A stretch of DNA of 64,000 nucleotides, taken from NCBI GenBank assembly GCA_903813345.2, contig CAIIXF020000003.1, positions 23,203,248-23,267,247 of the forward strand. The letters are read 5' to 3'. This document shows positions 1 through 12,900 of this stretch, in pieces. Source of the DNA: Owenia fusiformis (lineage: Eukaryota > Annelida > Polychaeta > Sabellida > Oweniidae). A model generated the notes under the pieces. That model was not told the DNA's origin. It saw only the letters and a program-made list of their open reading frames with translations, and did no database searches. Within the stretch, counting starts at the first letter, position 1. Each line of letters opens with the position of its first letter. The translations under genes were made by a program, and so were the position numbers.

Positions 1-54
1 TATATAGCAAAGCCTCTTTTAAGGAATATAACAGTATCAAACAAGACATTAACA

Positions 55-170
55 TGCAATATTTTACCACCTGGCATTTGTTACAGACACCGACTGCCAA
101 ACAACAACTACCAAACACCATTCACAAAAAAAGTTGGAGACACTTCTGGTGGTGACATAATTATTTAAAA
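55..170 (-). repeat. Short dispersed repeat family (CACCACCTGCCATTTGTTAC type), copy 1
   Basis: Contains the shared blocks CACCTGGCATTTGTTACAGA, CACC-rich spacer, and AAAGTTGGAGAC. Similar copies lie near 3835, 12945, 15210, 41640 and 45095, in both orientations. The length of about 110-130 bp suggests a SINE or MITE; no terminal inverted repeats were clear. Confidence 0.7.
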
Positions 171-267
171 GTTAAACATATTTAATTCCATGAAGGCCTA
201 CGTCTACGTAAAATGCACACTTTGGGACAATATTTTTTTATATTATACTTGAATCATTGAATAATAC

Positions 268-3200
268 CTGATTATTAGTGAAGACTCTGAAGATATAGAG
301 GTCAGCATCTGGTGCAAAGCCCATACATTCCCTATGACTAGAAATCACACCTGCTACAAATGTTCCATGGCCCAATCCTGGAAAGCCAGCAGAGAATTAT
401 ACACATATCAAATGAAAGCTTGTTCAATTCTGGATGTATAGAGCCAGAAATACTCAGAGAGCTCATTGTTCTCCCTTAGAGTTTTTCTCAAGTGGGTGCA
501 AAACTCTTATTTTAAAAATTCGTTTTTCATGATTTTTCTTATTTTCATGAGGGTGCAAATGGATTTTCAGGTGGGTGCCAGCCTGTTTTCAAAATCTCAG
601 ATGGGTGCTGTGCTCACTTGCTTTACTGAGCTCTTAATAATATAATGGGTTATATAGCAATCTGCTTCTCTCTTTTAATCCATGAATCATGCAAATTGAG
701 GTGATATACACAACCAAACATAAGTTCACAAATCATGTTCCAAATCATGATCAATCATCCCAACATTTGAAACATAGTTCCAGAATTGAATAAGCTTTAT
801 TAGAATGAAAAAATTATGGGGTCATGTTATCTAGGATTGACTTTGGATGGGGGATGATCATTATAAAACAACATGTACATTAAAGGAAAAATTTTCACAC
901 TTTTCACCCAAATCTACCCATTTAGTTTTTAGCTATTGATTAAAACATGCAACAAACTTACCATCATCCAATGTTTTCTCATTGGTCCAGTTGGTTCGGT
1001 CTTTGACACGCCCACTCTTGAAATGAGGATGGTCTACTGACAGTCCAGTGTCAAATATAGCTACCTTGATTCCTGCCCCTATAACAGTAAAGAGAAAAGA
1101 CACTAAGAACAGGTTTTCGTCTCAACAATAACTTTTATAATTACATGTATAATACACATTGTGGCATTTGTGAAGAATGTGAATATGTAAATACCTGTAT
1201 AGCCCATCCCCCATAGAACCTCTGCTTGGAGGGCAGTCGTGATCTGCCTGGGGATTGCTCGCAACAATTTACGATTTTTGTGACGTACTTCAGAGAACCA
1301 AAATGCACCAGCCTGTAAAAATAGTATAACGAGAGGTTTACAACTGAAGGGCCCTTTACTTCTGTATGTATATCTAAATATTTTGCTCCAAGGCATTTTT
1401 CCATTTTAACATTTGAACTACACAACTGCCATCTTTATACAAGTAAATAACTTACAAGAGAGGAAGGCCCCCTATGTGTCCTCGGTCTGGAAGAGTGGTA
1501 TTTCTGTGTCCAACATGGGTCTGCTTTGTCTGATTCATTGCAAGGTGGTCCCTTATGAGATTGCAAGTCTTCTTTATCAACTTCATTCCCTTCTGCTCTA
1601 TCTTCATCTGTTTCATTGACTGCAAAATCAATCTTTTTAGTTAATTATCAAATATTAATTCATCCCCCAACCACAGGGCTCGAAGATCCAGAATATCATC
1701 TTTCACTTTAGGAAGAAGGAGAAACAAGTTCTGTAGCCCTGTGTTCAGAGGAAATGAGACAGTAAATATTTAACACTACAGCATTATCACTAGATAATAT
1801 ATCAAAGTATCATTCTGATAATTGAACATATCAAATATCACATTGCTCAGCTGGTTACTTCGACATTATCAATCTATCCAATCTCAGTCCATCAGTTAAT
1901 AGTATGATATATGATAAACTGTATTTGCTATTACACTATACTCTGATATATCAAATGGAAAGAAGCAGACAAGTGAATAGAACTATACAGTGATCTCCCC
2001 AGCATTAAAGCAAGTGGGCACAGCACCCACCTGAGATTTTGAAAATAGGCTTGCACCCATCTGAAAATCCATTTATAAAAACTTGAAAATGAAAAAATCA
2101 TGTAAAATGGGCATATTTTGACCAATTTTGGTCTGAATTGTGAAAATGAGAATTTTGCACCCACTTGAGAAAAAAACTATATTTCAATATGCGAGTAACC
2201 AGTTTCTGTGGTGTGACTTATCATGTTAATTGTATGATTGTACACTTACTATATTTTAATGTGCGAGTAACCAGTTTCTGTGGTGTGACTTATCATGTTA
2301 ATTGTATGATTGTACACTTACTATATTTTAATGTGCGAGTAACCAGTTTCTGTGGTGTGACTTATCGTGTTAATTGTATATGACTGTACACTTACTATAT
2401 TTTAATGTGCGAGTAACCAGTTTCTGTGGTGTGACTTATGTTAATTATATGATTGTACACTTACTATATTTTAATGTTCGAGTAACCAGTTTCTGTGGTG
2501 TGACTTATCATGTTAATTGTATGATGCACTTACTATATTTTAATGTGCGAGTAACCAGTTTCTGTGGTGTGACTTGTCTTATATTGAAATGGTTCTCCAA
2601 TGCATCTATGCCATCTGCAATGTGTGACCCAATCTGAAAAGATGTAAAAATATTTTTCAATATCTGTTATTTTTGGTGAAGATAATGTGCTCTAGCTAGA
2701 TTGTAATACAATAAGAGAAACGATAATTGTACAAAGTAACTTTTATGCATTGCAAATAAAGACTCACATAAAAACTAAAATGTGGTAATATAGGATATAA
2801 TAAAATTGATATAATACATTAAAGGTAATTTGTTAGATAAATACTGCTATGCAGTGTAGTCTGAGTAAGTCTTTCATTGGTACAACAGAGATTAAATGTA
2901 AATAAATTTTATTTAATTTCATTAATTCTACTCAATGATAGATAACAAATAAAACTTGAATAAAACATTAAGTTGTCAACATCAAAAATATTCCCAAAAA
3001 CAATATTTCTACCCTGCCTATCGCTTTGTGAGTACAATATACACTGTATATACAGTACCTTTATTAGTTCAAAATCACTTGGGTAGTCTGTGGCCGGATT
3101 GTGACGGGGAAGCAAGTGCCAGGATGTAACTCCAGCTTCGCGTAAAGCAGCAGATATAAACCCAGCTCTTGCTGAGTTACTATAGTAACCCTTGAAGGCG

Positions 3201-4285
3201 ACTATAAACTCTGAAATGTGTAAATAACAGAAACTTTAAGCCCAACTTTAAGTATTTTATGAATGAAAGTGACACAGACTTTTTCAGCAGTACAATGATA
3301 TATAATCATATATCTGTATATAGTGCTGGTTTTAGCACCTTTCATTATGGTCATATTTGCTAAGTTATCCAAGACAGTTACATAATAATGATTAAGGTAT
3401 CATTTCATGGAGGACAAATTAGGCTTTTTACTGCAACCCTTGTATTTCAGAAATATTGCTAAGGATTCTAGTAATCTGCCTCTGAAATTGGATATACTTT
3501 TTTATGGACAACCTGTATGTAAGATTTACCTGAAGTTGAACACTAAGAAAACAAAAAATTGCTATCAAATGTATTTTTTATTGCGAACTTTGACTTGTTT
3601 AATTGCTATTTTTGTTCATAAAAACCAAAAGCAGAAATTTAAATTCATTATTAAACTATTTGCAGTTGATCCATTTGCTTACTATTGACAAAAATCCATT
3701 TAAAAAATCCAAAGAGCGAAACAACCATTTGAGTACCAAATTCTTGACTATATCGTTTAAATAGTCAATTGATCAATAACTTAATTTATTGCCAAAACTT
3801 TTCTGTTTTGCCATTTGAAAAAAATAACAAAACAACATGCAAAATATCACCACAATTTGTTACAGACGCAAACCGCTAATCGCTAACCACTGATCGCCAA
3901 CTGCCATCACAAAAATTGGAGACCATAACAATATGTCATTTAACTAAAACTCAATAAGTGTCAGCCTTATCATCAAAAGAATCTACACATTTTAAGCTTT
4001 TAAATCATTCAGTCCCAAGTAAATAATTAATTAATTATCTCATGGATGAATATAAATAAATGGTTGAATTCCTTTGTTAATGCGATAATCTTTATAATAT
4101 ACATAAATCCTACCATTTTCTACAATCTGGCTTGAGAATTCCACCTGCACTCTTTGCTGTCCAGTGTTTGTTCCATTCATGCATGACTGCCTTGAGTTCA
4201 CTTTAATCTTGGGCTGACTTGCATTGCAGTCACATAATAATATGTGAACAAATAGAAGAATAACTATCCATGTTTTCTTGTTCAT
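268..4285 (-). CDS. MBTPS1: Membrane-bound transcription factor site-1 protease (S1P/SKI-1), N-terminal 311 residues, partial
   Basis: Golgi subtilisin-like serine protease that, in known animals, cuts SREBP and ATF6 in the lumen. Seven exons keep phase: 4285-4114, 3210-3059, 2633-2534, 1619-1456, 1312-1195, 1078-962, 377-268; the gene continues past the left edge. The start chosen (4285) gives MNKK followed by a hydrophobic signal peptide; an upstream in-frame ATG lies at 4333. Recognisable family blocks are [32 protein letters not shown], the catalytic Asp in AIFDTGLS (about D245) and the catalytic His in [10 protein letters not shown] (about H278). The catalytic Ser lies outside the window. 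Two autoprocessing sites known from mammalian S1P are conserved: RTLK (137-140) and RKLL (210-213). Exon 4 has an acidic insert relative to human. The third coding exon's 3' end is tandemly repeated into the next intron (see 2165-2575). Confidence 0.95.
485..640 (+). repeat. Dispersed repeat, copy 1 of an inverted pair
   Basis: The stretch starting CTCAAGTGGGTGCAAAAC and ending near GGGTGCTGTGCTCACTTGC reappears in reverse orientation at about 2000-2175. It lies in the MBTPS1 intron upstream of exon 7. No coding potential is seen. Confidence 0.75.
2000..2175 (-). repeat. Dispersed repeat, copy 2 (inverted relative to 485-640)
   Basis: Reverse complement reads CTCAAGTGGGTGCAAAAT at its start and GGTGGGTGCTGTGCCCACTT at its end, matching 485-640. 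It directly abuts the last copy of the MBTPS1 exon-donor array, so the array ends where this element begins. Confidence 0.75.
2165..2575 (-). repeat. Tandem repeat of MBTPS1 exon-3 3' end plus its splice donor
   Basis: Six copies with a period of 69-74 bp. In the gene sense each unit carries about 46 nt of exon 3 (coding for [12 protein letters not shown]), the donor GTAAGTG, and about 25 nt of intron. The copy at about 2508-2575 is the real exon end; the other five lie downstream in intron 3. The exon tail is strongly conserved between copies; the lowest-coordinate copy has a degraded donor. Intron stop codons interrupt every unit, so this is not a coding repeat. Confidence 0.93.
3835..3935 (-). 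repeat. Short dispersed repeat family, copy 2
   Basis: Shares ACATGCAAAATATCACCAC, TTGTTACAGACGC and CACAAAAATTGGAGACCATA with the copies at 55 and 41640. Lies in MBTPS1 intron 1. Confidence 0.7.
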
Positions 4286-4744
4286 TATGCAAGAAGACCA
4301 AGAAAATCTTGCAATGTTTCTGGTAATGTCCATCCTTGTTTGCTAACCATACCCCATCATTGATTCATCTTTTTAGTTTCAGCATTATTTCTTGCTTCAT
4401 GTAGAATGAAATACTTAGTCATACTCTGAAAGTAAAGGAATTCTTGTCATAAGCTTATATATAATTATTTATGCAAACAGCGCATATAGTATAAACATGT
4501 CAACATTTCTGAAAATGACCTACTTTCAGACCTACTTTTGTTATATAGATCTTTTATCTTTGTGTAATTGCTAAGCACTCAATATTTTTCTATTGCTATT
4601 CATATTGGTCCTTTGGTATGTTGAATGTGAATTCAGCAATCTGAAGTTCACAACAACAAAAATTGTTATAAGCACGCAAGGAAAACAATATATGCCAAAT
4701 ATCCATAATTCTTTGCAACTGTGGAAAAAAGTTGATCATTCCGA

Positions 4745-4875
4745 AAGTAATATATATACATGTACAGTGGAACACCTCTACAAGTGGAACACTTCTGTTA
4801 GTGGAACACCTCCAAAGTGGAACACATTTCAGAGGTACCAATGTGTTCCACTTAGACAGGTTTTACTGTATATTG
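4745..4875 (+). repeat. Short element with GTGGAACAC units and CAGGTTTTACTGTA end
   Basis: Imperfect repeats of AAGTGGAACACCTC end in GACAGGTTTTACTGTATA. Related copies end or start with TACAGTAAAACCTG at 42671, 59188 and 59925. The terminal TACAGT is consistent with a TA-target MITE. Confidence 0.65.
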
Positions 4876-5205
4876 CACTTCATTCATCTGAACAGGAATA
4901 AGAATTATCACTTAAGTTATCAAAGGGCTTCATTTATTTTTCAATGTGGAAAGAAGTGAAATACTTTTGGACCAAGGATGATAGGAATATATATACAGAA
5001 TAAAATTTGAATATGTTATCAATCATAAAAATTTCTGAATTACATTACATGTAACAAGTGACATTTTAAACAATTGAGAATTTTTATTTCTGAAATATAC
5101 AAATGTTTTGCGTGTAAAATATGAATCAATTTTTCCATGTAATATTGATCTTTTGATTGCTTATTTTTAGGTTTCATTGACACACTATTCAAATGACTCA
5201 CACAT

Positions 5206-5412
5206 CAGGCCCGTAACCAGGGGGGGGGGGGTTCGCAGGGTTCGGGCAAACCCCCCCTGGCCAAAAATTCTTTCAAAATCATACAGTTTTTCACCATTTT
5301 GAGCACTTCTCAAGTGATTATCACCATATTTGGACCAAAATTGTCAAATGTGAACCCCTCTGGAAATTTTTGAAAACTGAACACCCCTTGGTAAATCCTG
5401 GCTACGGGCCTG
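5206..5412. mobile_element. 207-bp MITE, GTAGCCAGG family, TSD CACAT
   Basis: Imperfect terminal inverted repeats CAGGCCCGTAACCAGG and CCTGGCTACGGGCCTG, with poly-G next to the left end. Flanked by CACAT at 5201-5205 and 5413-5417, a 5-bp target duplication. The interior matches the copy at 62438-62648 over its full length. Confidence 0.9.
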
Positions 5413-6529
5413 CACATAATACAACTTCAGAAAATTACATTGCTAATAATGTCAAAGAGATCATGAAGATACATTTTTGTTCATTTAGGTCTAATTTCTG
5501 ATCAATTATTTTGCATCCATGGATTTTGCCGAAATCTTAATGCTGATATTTTAGAAAAGCGGCATTCTTACCACACTTCATATCTCTAGCAGGGGTTTTA
5601 CTAGAATTTCTAACAAAAGGCTTAATAAATGAAAAACAACAGGCAAAATTAATGGAAATCATAAATTTATCATGGGAAAGTTGAAAAGATCCCTAGAAAC
5701 TATTTAAAGGCCCCATATAAAGTTTAAACCACTTTGGCTTATATTGTAGTCTTACCCAATGTTATCAAAGTGTGATATGTGAAACTTTTTTTTTAAATTT
5801 CAAAAAGTGGTTTTTGATAGATGTTCCAAAATTTGTGAATTTATTTAAAACCAACTTTTAGAGGTCACTCATATCTTTTAATTAGCCACAATTCATACCA
5901 ATGCATAGCATTCATCCTCCCATGTTTTTTGCCGAAAAAATTAAGAAAATCGGTTCATAAATAAGCGAGAAATGAACTTATCAGTGCATGAAAATGGTTC
6001 TGAGAAAAATGCATTTCAAAATTTTAGTTTTCATAGAAACCAATGGTACAATGATATCTAAAACATAATTTATTTTTTCCTTTTAACCTGGTTAGACAAT
6101 CAAAATTTTTTTTTCTATGAAAGTCTAACATATTTAGAAAAGATTGACATCGAAAAAAAAATTTCAATTTTTTTCAAAAAGTTTTTGGTACCTTAGTGAC
6201 ATCACTAATGTTTCAAAATATTTTTGATATGCTAAAACATTAAAGTGGCCCATTAAATATGGCATTTTATTATTGAAATGGTGTGTCCTTTGTTCAACCT
6301 TTGCATTGGTGTTAAGAAATGCATTAAGAAATATTTGATGATTAAGAAATTTCAACTTTTTTTGAAAAATGGCGGGAAATTTGATTATTTGAGAAATGAA
6401 ATGCTCACAACTTTTTTTTCAAAATTTTTTTTTGTTCAAAAATCTCTAAAATCACTTTTTAAGTCCTGACAAATAGTAAATGAATGATAAAAAAATATTT
6501 TCAAACTTTAGACGGGGACTTTAAATTTT

Positions 6530-6870
6530 TGAATATTTCTGGCTTATGTCATTCCTTTTCATGTCTATTTGCTTATAATCCCCAAAGTGCACACTTTATT
6601 TCAGGAAAACTAAAGATTTCTACAATAATATATTATTTTTCTATGAGAGGGCTTACCATTCTTATTATTTGGGAGAATTTAAACATTTTTCACCCATTTT
6701 TGCACTTTGATTCCATTTTAACTCTATCAATTTTTAACACATCGTGAATCTTTTTGGAGATATAATATTTGAGATGTAAGGAATAGATTGGTAGGTGAAT
6801 TGTACATGTTGCTTGTAATTTTGTCACTCCCATAGATCTGATTCAGCATATATCTGATTCTGCCTTTAAA
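6530..6870 (+). repeat. Dispersed repeat shared with 28845-29055
   Basis: Both copies share GGAAAACTAAAGATTT, a GTGAATCTTTTxGGAGATAT block, ATTGGTAGGT and TACATGTTGCTTGTAATTTT, ending near GATTCTGCCTTTAA. No coding potential. The family is unrecognised. Confidence 0.75.
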
Positions 6871-8724
6871 TAGGTAGTAACTTTATATGGTATAGTTTGC
6901 TTATGCTTTTACATTCCATTGGTTTGCGTTACACTCACTGCAGTGGAACTCTTCAAACTACTTTGCATATCCATTTCAAAAAAATGTCGCAGCTAGCCTT
7001 TTATTTTTCCATGATTTCAAGAGATCTTAACAACCTTTTTGGGAAAAAATAGTTAACATCTGAACTCTTGGCCGTTACGTTTATGTAATGATAGTGAAGA
7101 ATTATTTTGATCATTCTAGCATCTCTGGAACAATTCGTTCACAAAAACAAAATGCTTTCGTCAATGCAAAAAATCTATATGAATGGCTATTGACAAAAAT
7201 GAGCCAATGCAAAAAATATCAGGAAGTTATTGAGGTGTGTAATGCAAGCCATAAACCAGCAGATTGTAAAAGCATATTAGCAAATTCTGCAAATTGCAAA
7301 ACCATATTAGCAAATTTCGCAAAATGTTAAAGCTTATTAGCAAATTTCACTAATTGGTATTTTGTATGATAGTTTGCTTAGGTTAAAACACCTCAAATCT
7401 TCCTATATACAAGGTCTTCTTGTCACATTTATGGTCTATAGCAAACAGTATGTTGGACAGAATGTTACACGCAAACGTGGAAGGAATCCAATGTCAATAT
7501 CAACGGGAAATCATTAAAAGGTCTGTCAGCATTTTTTCTGTCTATGTTTTATGGTCTCGGGAGAAGGTTCCCCGGGATTTAGGTAATTTGATTGTGAATA
7601 TCGGCAGAAATAAGTTATGTTCTAGGGTTTTCTATTTAGCTACTGAAAATAGATGTTAGCCATGATGTAATTTGATGAAAGAAGACTAGATCTATCCAAA
7701 CTTCGATATATTTTGACACTAGGTCCATGATCGTTAGATACGTCTCTGCACTACTTAACCTAAAAGCACCAGCTTAAACGTTCTCTCAAAGCCAAAAAAA
7801 GAAGCGACTATCTCAAATTGCAGAGATATAGACTTCAATCTTTAAATTACCGGACTGTGGTTGCATTGAACGGTTTATTGTACATGACTAGATTGATCTT
7901 ATATTACTTTTCCCTTGGCCTATGAACAAATTCTACTTGTTACACAGCGAGTGGGGATTTCCTTATTAGTAAAACTCTACTCTCTGTTCCGATGCCTGTA
8001 GACCATGTCTGATAAGGCCAAGCCATGTTTTTTCTTTTCAGTGTTTTTCATGAAAAAAATTAGTCAACTTTTTCGTTTGTTTTGGCACTAAAATGAACAG
8101 CAAATAGAATATATGCTTACCCTTTGGATGGATCATATGACATCTTTGTATGATACATTATCTATAGCGCTTCATTGTGACTACGATTGTGTAAAATGTA
8201 TGAAAATTGAAAGAATTCTAACTTCACATTTTCTCATGAAAACATTACCTCACAAAGTAGCAATCTGATTGGTCGAGACAAAACTTACGCATTGCAATCT
8301 GGGTAAAATTCAATATGGACGACCAGGTTTGGAAAATTTTGGTAATATAATTTGATATTTTATTGAATAACTTCTGATATAAACGTTTATCAATATTATC
8401 ATTATAGCTATATGAACTTCGATACAGAAGCTTCATATTCATATTGTTTGATGAGTAACTGAAGCATTCATTGTTTCAAATTACTGCGTGCTTTTGAGGA
8501 CATTATTTCTTTCATTTTTCAGTTTCACCTCAGATTCATTTAGGCTAATTATTTTCAATGTCCCGTGTTCTTAATTTGATTATAACGACTATAACGGATC
8601 ACAGCAAAGCTAAATTATGTTAGACTCTATCAGAAATAATGCGTTGCTTGAAGAGGTACCACCTGATGTAAATTTGAATAGATAATTTGTTGCCACCCTG
8701 CACGACATGTAAGTCTACCCCTTA

Positions 8725-9345
8725 CTTCCTGCGAAAGCTATGTGGATTTTGATATAATAGCTTTCCCACTGCGCACTTGGACAGCTGAATAATAGTGACC
8801 TTTAAAACATGAATAATGAGATCCGCGGCTTACTTTTGGTCTCTAACTGTTTCTTACAACAGTAGACTATCATCAATTCGTGCAAGTATTGAAGCGCTGA
8901 AATACTTCTTTTCAATCAAGACTTGTAAATTGTTCATCGAGTGAATGTTTTTTCAACCCATTTCCAATATGGTGGTTTGCTAGGAGCGAGATACGCAACG
9001 AATGAAATGAATTTTGAGAATGAGTTAGGTTTGGACAACCTCCGGAGATTTACGAAAATGTCAGAGCAGAAAAAGCCATATTGGAATTTGACAGAAAAAA
9101 CATTCATTCGACTAACAATTACAAGTCTTGATCGAAAAGGAAGTACTTCGGCGCTCCAATACTTGCAGGGAAGGACTATAATGATGTATGACATGGTTAG
9201 AGAACAAAAGTAAGCCGCGGATCAACTTAATTTGTGTTTCAAAGGTCACTATTATTCAGCTGTCCATTTCTCCGTTGGAGAGCCATAAGTTTCAAAATCT
9301 AACATGGCTCTCGAAGTGAGTAATCTACCCCCATAAATGTGAGGC
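8725..9345. mobile_element. Inverted-repeat element, arms about 200-250 bp
   Basis: The left arm includes GGACAGCTGAATAATAGTGA and GATCCGCGGCTTACTTTTG; the right arm has the reverse complements at about 9207-9265. The arms converge near 9000-9020 around CCAATATGG. The open frames here on both strands are a by-product of the palindrome. Target duplications are not resolved. Confidence 0.78.
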
Positions 9346-9535
9346 TGATTTTCAAATCACCCTATCAACTACTGGTGTATTGAAAACTTAGGGTTGTAAA
9401 ATATTGTCAGTAGTTGACTCAAAGCTGAATTTTATCTAAATAACCCCTAATCCAGCTTATTTTCAACCCCAACTTCAATACAGATGTAATTGTGGGGGTG
9501 ATTTGAAAAATCAACTCTACATTTATGGGGTACCC
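9325..9535. mobile_element. Palindromic MITE-like element
   Basis: Left end TACCCCCATAAATGTGAGGC and right end CTCTACATTTATGGGGTA are inverted copies, and TGATTTTCAAATCACCC is mirrored by GGGGTGATTTGAAAAATCA. About 210 bp long, next to the right arm of the 8725-9345 element. Confidence 0.72.
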
Positions 9536-9985
9536 TGCATCCATTGCACGGATAGTAGGAAGTTCTACTATAAGCTGATAACAGTCTACTATAAGCTGAT
9601 AACAGTTTGAGTCATGGATTTGTTTCTTATATTAAAGTACATTGTAACAGAATTTTCAAGAGGCCGTGTAAAATGAACTAGTTTTAAAATGGTGATAGAA
9701 AATCGACTACTCACTTATTTATTTATGGTCCAAACTGTATAAATAATATATGCCAGGTTATGAAAGTGAAGTTCCCTTCCATCTTTATAGCTATTGCACA
9801 TGCATAAATCACCTAAATAAACATAATAACTCCTCAAAATGGTCTCATTTTTTGGTGTCACATTTAATCATGTTTCATATGATTTTTACAGGCAGGAGTT
9901 GGATGAATAAATTGCAAAGCCTTGGGATCTATGTCTAAAGTTCATGAACAATAATAGCTGTATATAGTTCCACAGTATGTGAGCA

Positions 9986-12900
9986 ATGGCATCTCAAGAA
10001 AATGACACAAATGACATTCAGAAGGATAGAGACCAATCTGAAAAAGAAAAGCCTGTTAAAATGAAAAATAAAACAGATGAAAATTGTAAATTACAAGGCA
10101 CAGAATTAAATAAAGGAAAAATACCAACTTCCAATATTCCAAATGGTATCACCATGCCAACTGAACATTCTGAGACATCACCACATGTGGTGAATGGACA
10201 CATTGATACAAATGGTCCAAACGGGGACGAAAGAGATTGTAATGTACATATTGGAATACAAAATCTACAAGAATCCTCAGTCAATGGACCTTCGAATCAT
10301 CTCATAAGAAGTAATACCAATACTTTACATACATCAAATGACAGTCAACATATAGAACCAGCTAAACAAATTCCTCCAATGCCCACATGTAGAAATATTG
10401 CAGAATCATCTAGTCGTCTCTGTAGTGTGTACCACACTCAGCAAAATCCTGTCAAGAATAGCAAGCGCTGGGATTGCTGTGCAATTGACTGTGGCAGGGT
10501 GGTCGATTTTAATACACTATTTTGTCAAGAATCTTCCCAGGATGCAAAAAAGGTTAAAAATGATAAACTGATGGAGTTCCTTACAGGACTGCCTCCACTT
10601 ATATCAGAGGAACTCCGTGTTGAGTACCTACTCACATACGGTGAATATTTGAGGAAGTATGGACTTCGTTATAATAACGCAAAAGATTTATGGTACTTGC
10701 CCCCCTGTTCAAGAACATGTGAATCATGTAACAGAATCCAGTGTCAGTCAGAAATTAGCAACCCGGGTGATGCAATGAACTCTTATCTTAATGATAATGC
10801 TCACTTACTGGAAAGCAATGAGTTCCAGATTACAAGACCTTTGGTTAATGGGAGCAATGTTCATATGAGATTACAAGAGGACCCTCCCAGTAGGCAAATT
10901 GGTGCATCAATACAAGCTACACGTGAGGGGGTGGAACATGGGTGTCAAAGCCCCATACAGGATGATAATCCAACCCTATACAACAAACAATTCAACAGTC
11001 AAAATAATCAAGATACTTCTGATTCTAAAGCTGAACTTTACCCTGATAGGAAATTCAGTGAAGCTGATATTGATAATCGGACATGTAAAGATACAGTCTT
11101 GGATTTCCAGTGCCATAATACCCCTGATACTGCCCAGTGCTATAGTACCCCGGATTCTCCCCCTCCACCATTTCATACTGTTATTAATGACAATGAAGTT
11201 CAAGAAGATGAAGGAGATTTTATTGAAGTGGACATATTAAACACTCCCAACAATGATTTTAGTGATAGTGACTCTGTTAATTCTGAAGGAATTGGGGGAA
11301 GCCCTTCATCTGCCAACCATTGCCATAGCAACATGGTTGCTCAGAATGAGGCTGTAAGCTTGAGGAATTCCCCTATTCAGAGGCTGAATGTTCAGCCTGC
11401 CTTGGATGATGGTTTTGATGATACTGTTGATAAAATAAGTGATAAAGATTCCAATTATAGTGATACTAACTGTGATCGATTGTCTCCTGTACAAGGAGAT
11501 GAAAACCTAGAAAATGACATGAACTCCAATAGTGAAAACTTTGAGTCTAACAGAGAAGATTCTGAACCATATAGAGATAATATTGATCAAGATGGTAATA
11601 GTTCTATGAAGTTACATCTAAAGGGGACATCTCAAAACTTGCCTGAAGCATCATGTTGTAGAACACCTGATTCACTTTATTTCTCTCCAATGGATTTTAT
11701 GGAGTTTGACATTGACCCTGGATCGGGTCTATTCAATAGTACCGACTCAGATAGAGAGAGTCTACTTGATAGATTAGATGATTTACAACCTACTGCTAAA
11801 CAAGTGCCTGTGGAGAATGACAGTCATAATAACGCAGTTAGAGAGACAATAAAACTTGAGGATGATGTAGATGGGGCCAGTCCTGAGCCAGAAGGAGCAT
11901 CTGGAGAAAACCAGGAGTACATCACATTGGATCTCTCAACTGAACCTGCCCCTACGAATAACCTTGATGAAGCCTATATGATTCCTAGACCTGGTCACTT
12001 TCATGAATATTTCAATGTGTCTTGTACATCAGTCGAGGATAATGCTTCACCTTCACACGTGTATCCTCGCTTTGCTTGGGATACTTCCTGCGATCCCAGT
12101 GGTCCCAATGATAACAGTACAGAAAGGATTGATCGTGAACGGTTGCATTTTATGCTTGAGATGCAACGTGAACACCGACATAGAAGCTCCCCACATTTAT
12201 CTCATGAAGTGCCATCATCCGTCAATCACTTACACTTTCCTCACCAGAGGGAGCCACAACTTTGTGTCGAGCGGGAAAATAATGCAACTTTACCATGGTC
12301 CAATGATCAGCAGTCTAGGTAGATATAAAACTAAATATAGAATATTTATGATTGTACAGGGGTGAGATCTTTAATTTGATATGTTTTTTTTTCATACTTG
12401 TTTTTTGCATGCATATAACATCTTTTCTGAAATCATCATACATATTTTTTTCTCCTTAACATATAATATGTAATTGATTTATATGTATTGTTCTGTTTAA
12501 CCTTAAAGTATAAGACTTGGTCGGCACGTATGTAGTTGAAGTATTTGGTAGCTCATTTTATAATATTTTCAGTGAATAAAAATTGAGAATTTTAATATTT
12601 GTATATATTTTTGTTTCCAGTCAAGATTTGTGTGCTGGAGGCCTATCTCCCAATAATCCTGTCTCTACCCATGACCCAATGTCCTTACCCCCGACAGAAT
12701 TTTTCCCCTACCCATATGGTTACTATAGGCACACAAACATTGGCCGGAGTCTGACGTTTCCTGTTAGTCGCAGACTTCTACCTGGTGGCCGCAGAGATGG
12801 GTTTGAGAGGAGCCGGACTCTGGATGGATACATGAGCTCAGCTGTCCCAGTAGAGCAGGTAAACAAGCCTTAAATATTCCTCTCCAGTATTAGGTATTCG

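Larger units (their letters stand above)
4334..9890. other. Intergenic region between divergent MBTPS1 and C39-like gene
   Basis: No convincing coding sequence. It holds a TACAGTAAAACCTG-type element (4745-4875), a 207-bp MITE (5206-5412), T-rich repeat-like DNA at 5700-6480 beginning AAAGGCCCCATATAAAG, a repeat shared with 28.85 kb (6530-6870), a repeat shared with 33.3 kb (about 7680-7790), and nested inverted repeats at 8725-9535. The promoters of both flanking genes must lie here, but I see no clear core promoter motifs. Confidence 0.7.

Noticed and set aside
2165-2637. Plus-strand open frames with repeated [14 protein letters not shown]
   Set aside because: They are the antisense of the repeated MBTPS1 exon end; the real coding strand is minus, shown by family similarity and splice phase.
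5700-6750. Short frames in T-rich DNA (for example 6278-6747)
   Set aside because: Low-complexity poly-T/poly-A composition and no homology or splice support.
7088-7330. 80-codon plus-strand frame with repeated ILANxANCK
   Set aside because: The repeat is a small internal microsatellite-like duplication (TATTAGCAAATTTC); no signal peptide or known domain.
8934-9213. Overlapping 86- and 90-codon frames on opposite strands
   Set aside because: They lie in the palindromic element at 8725-9345, which makes both strands similar; no recognisable domain.
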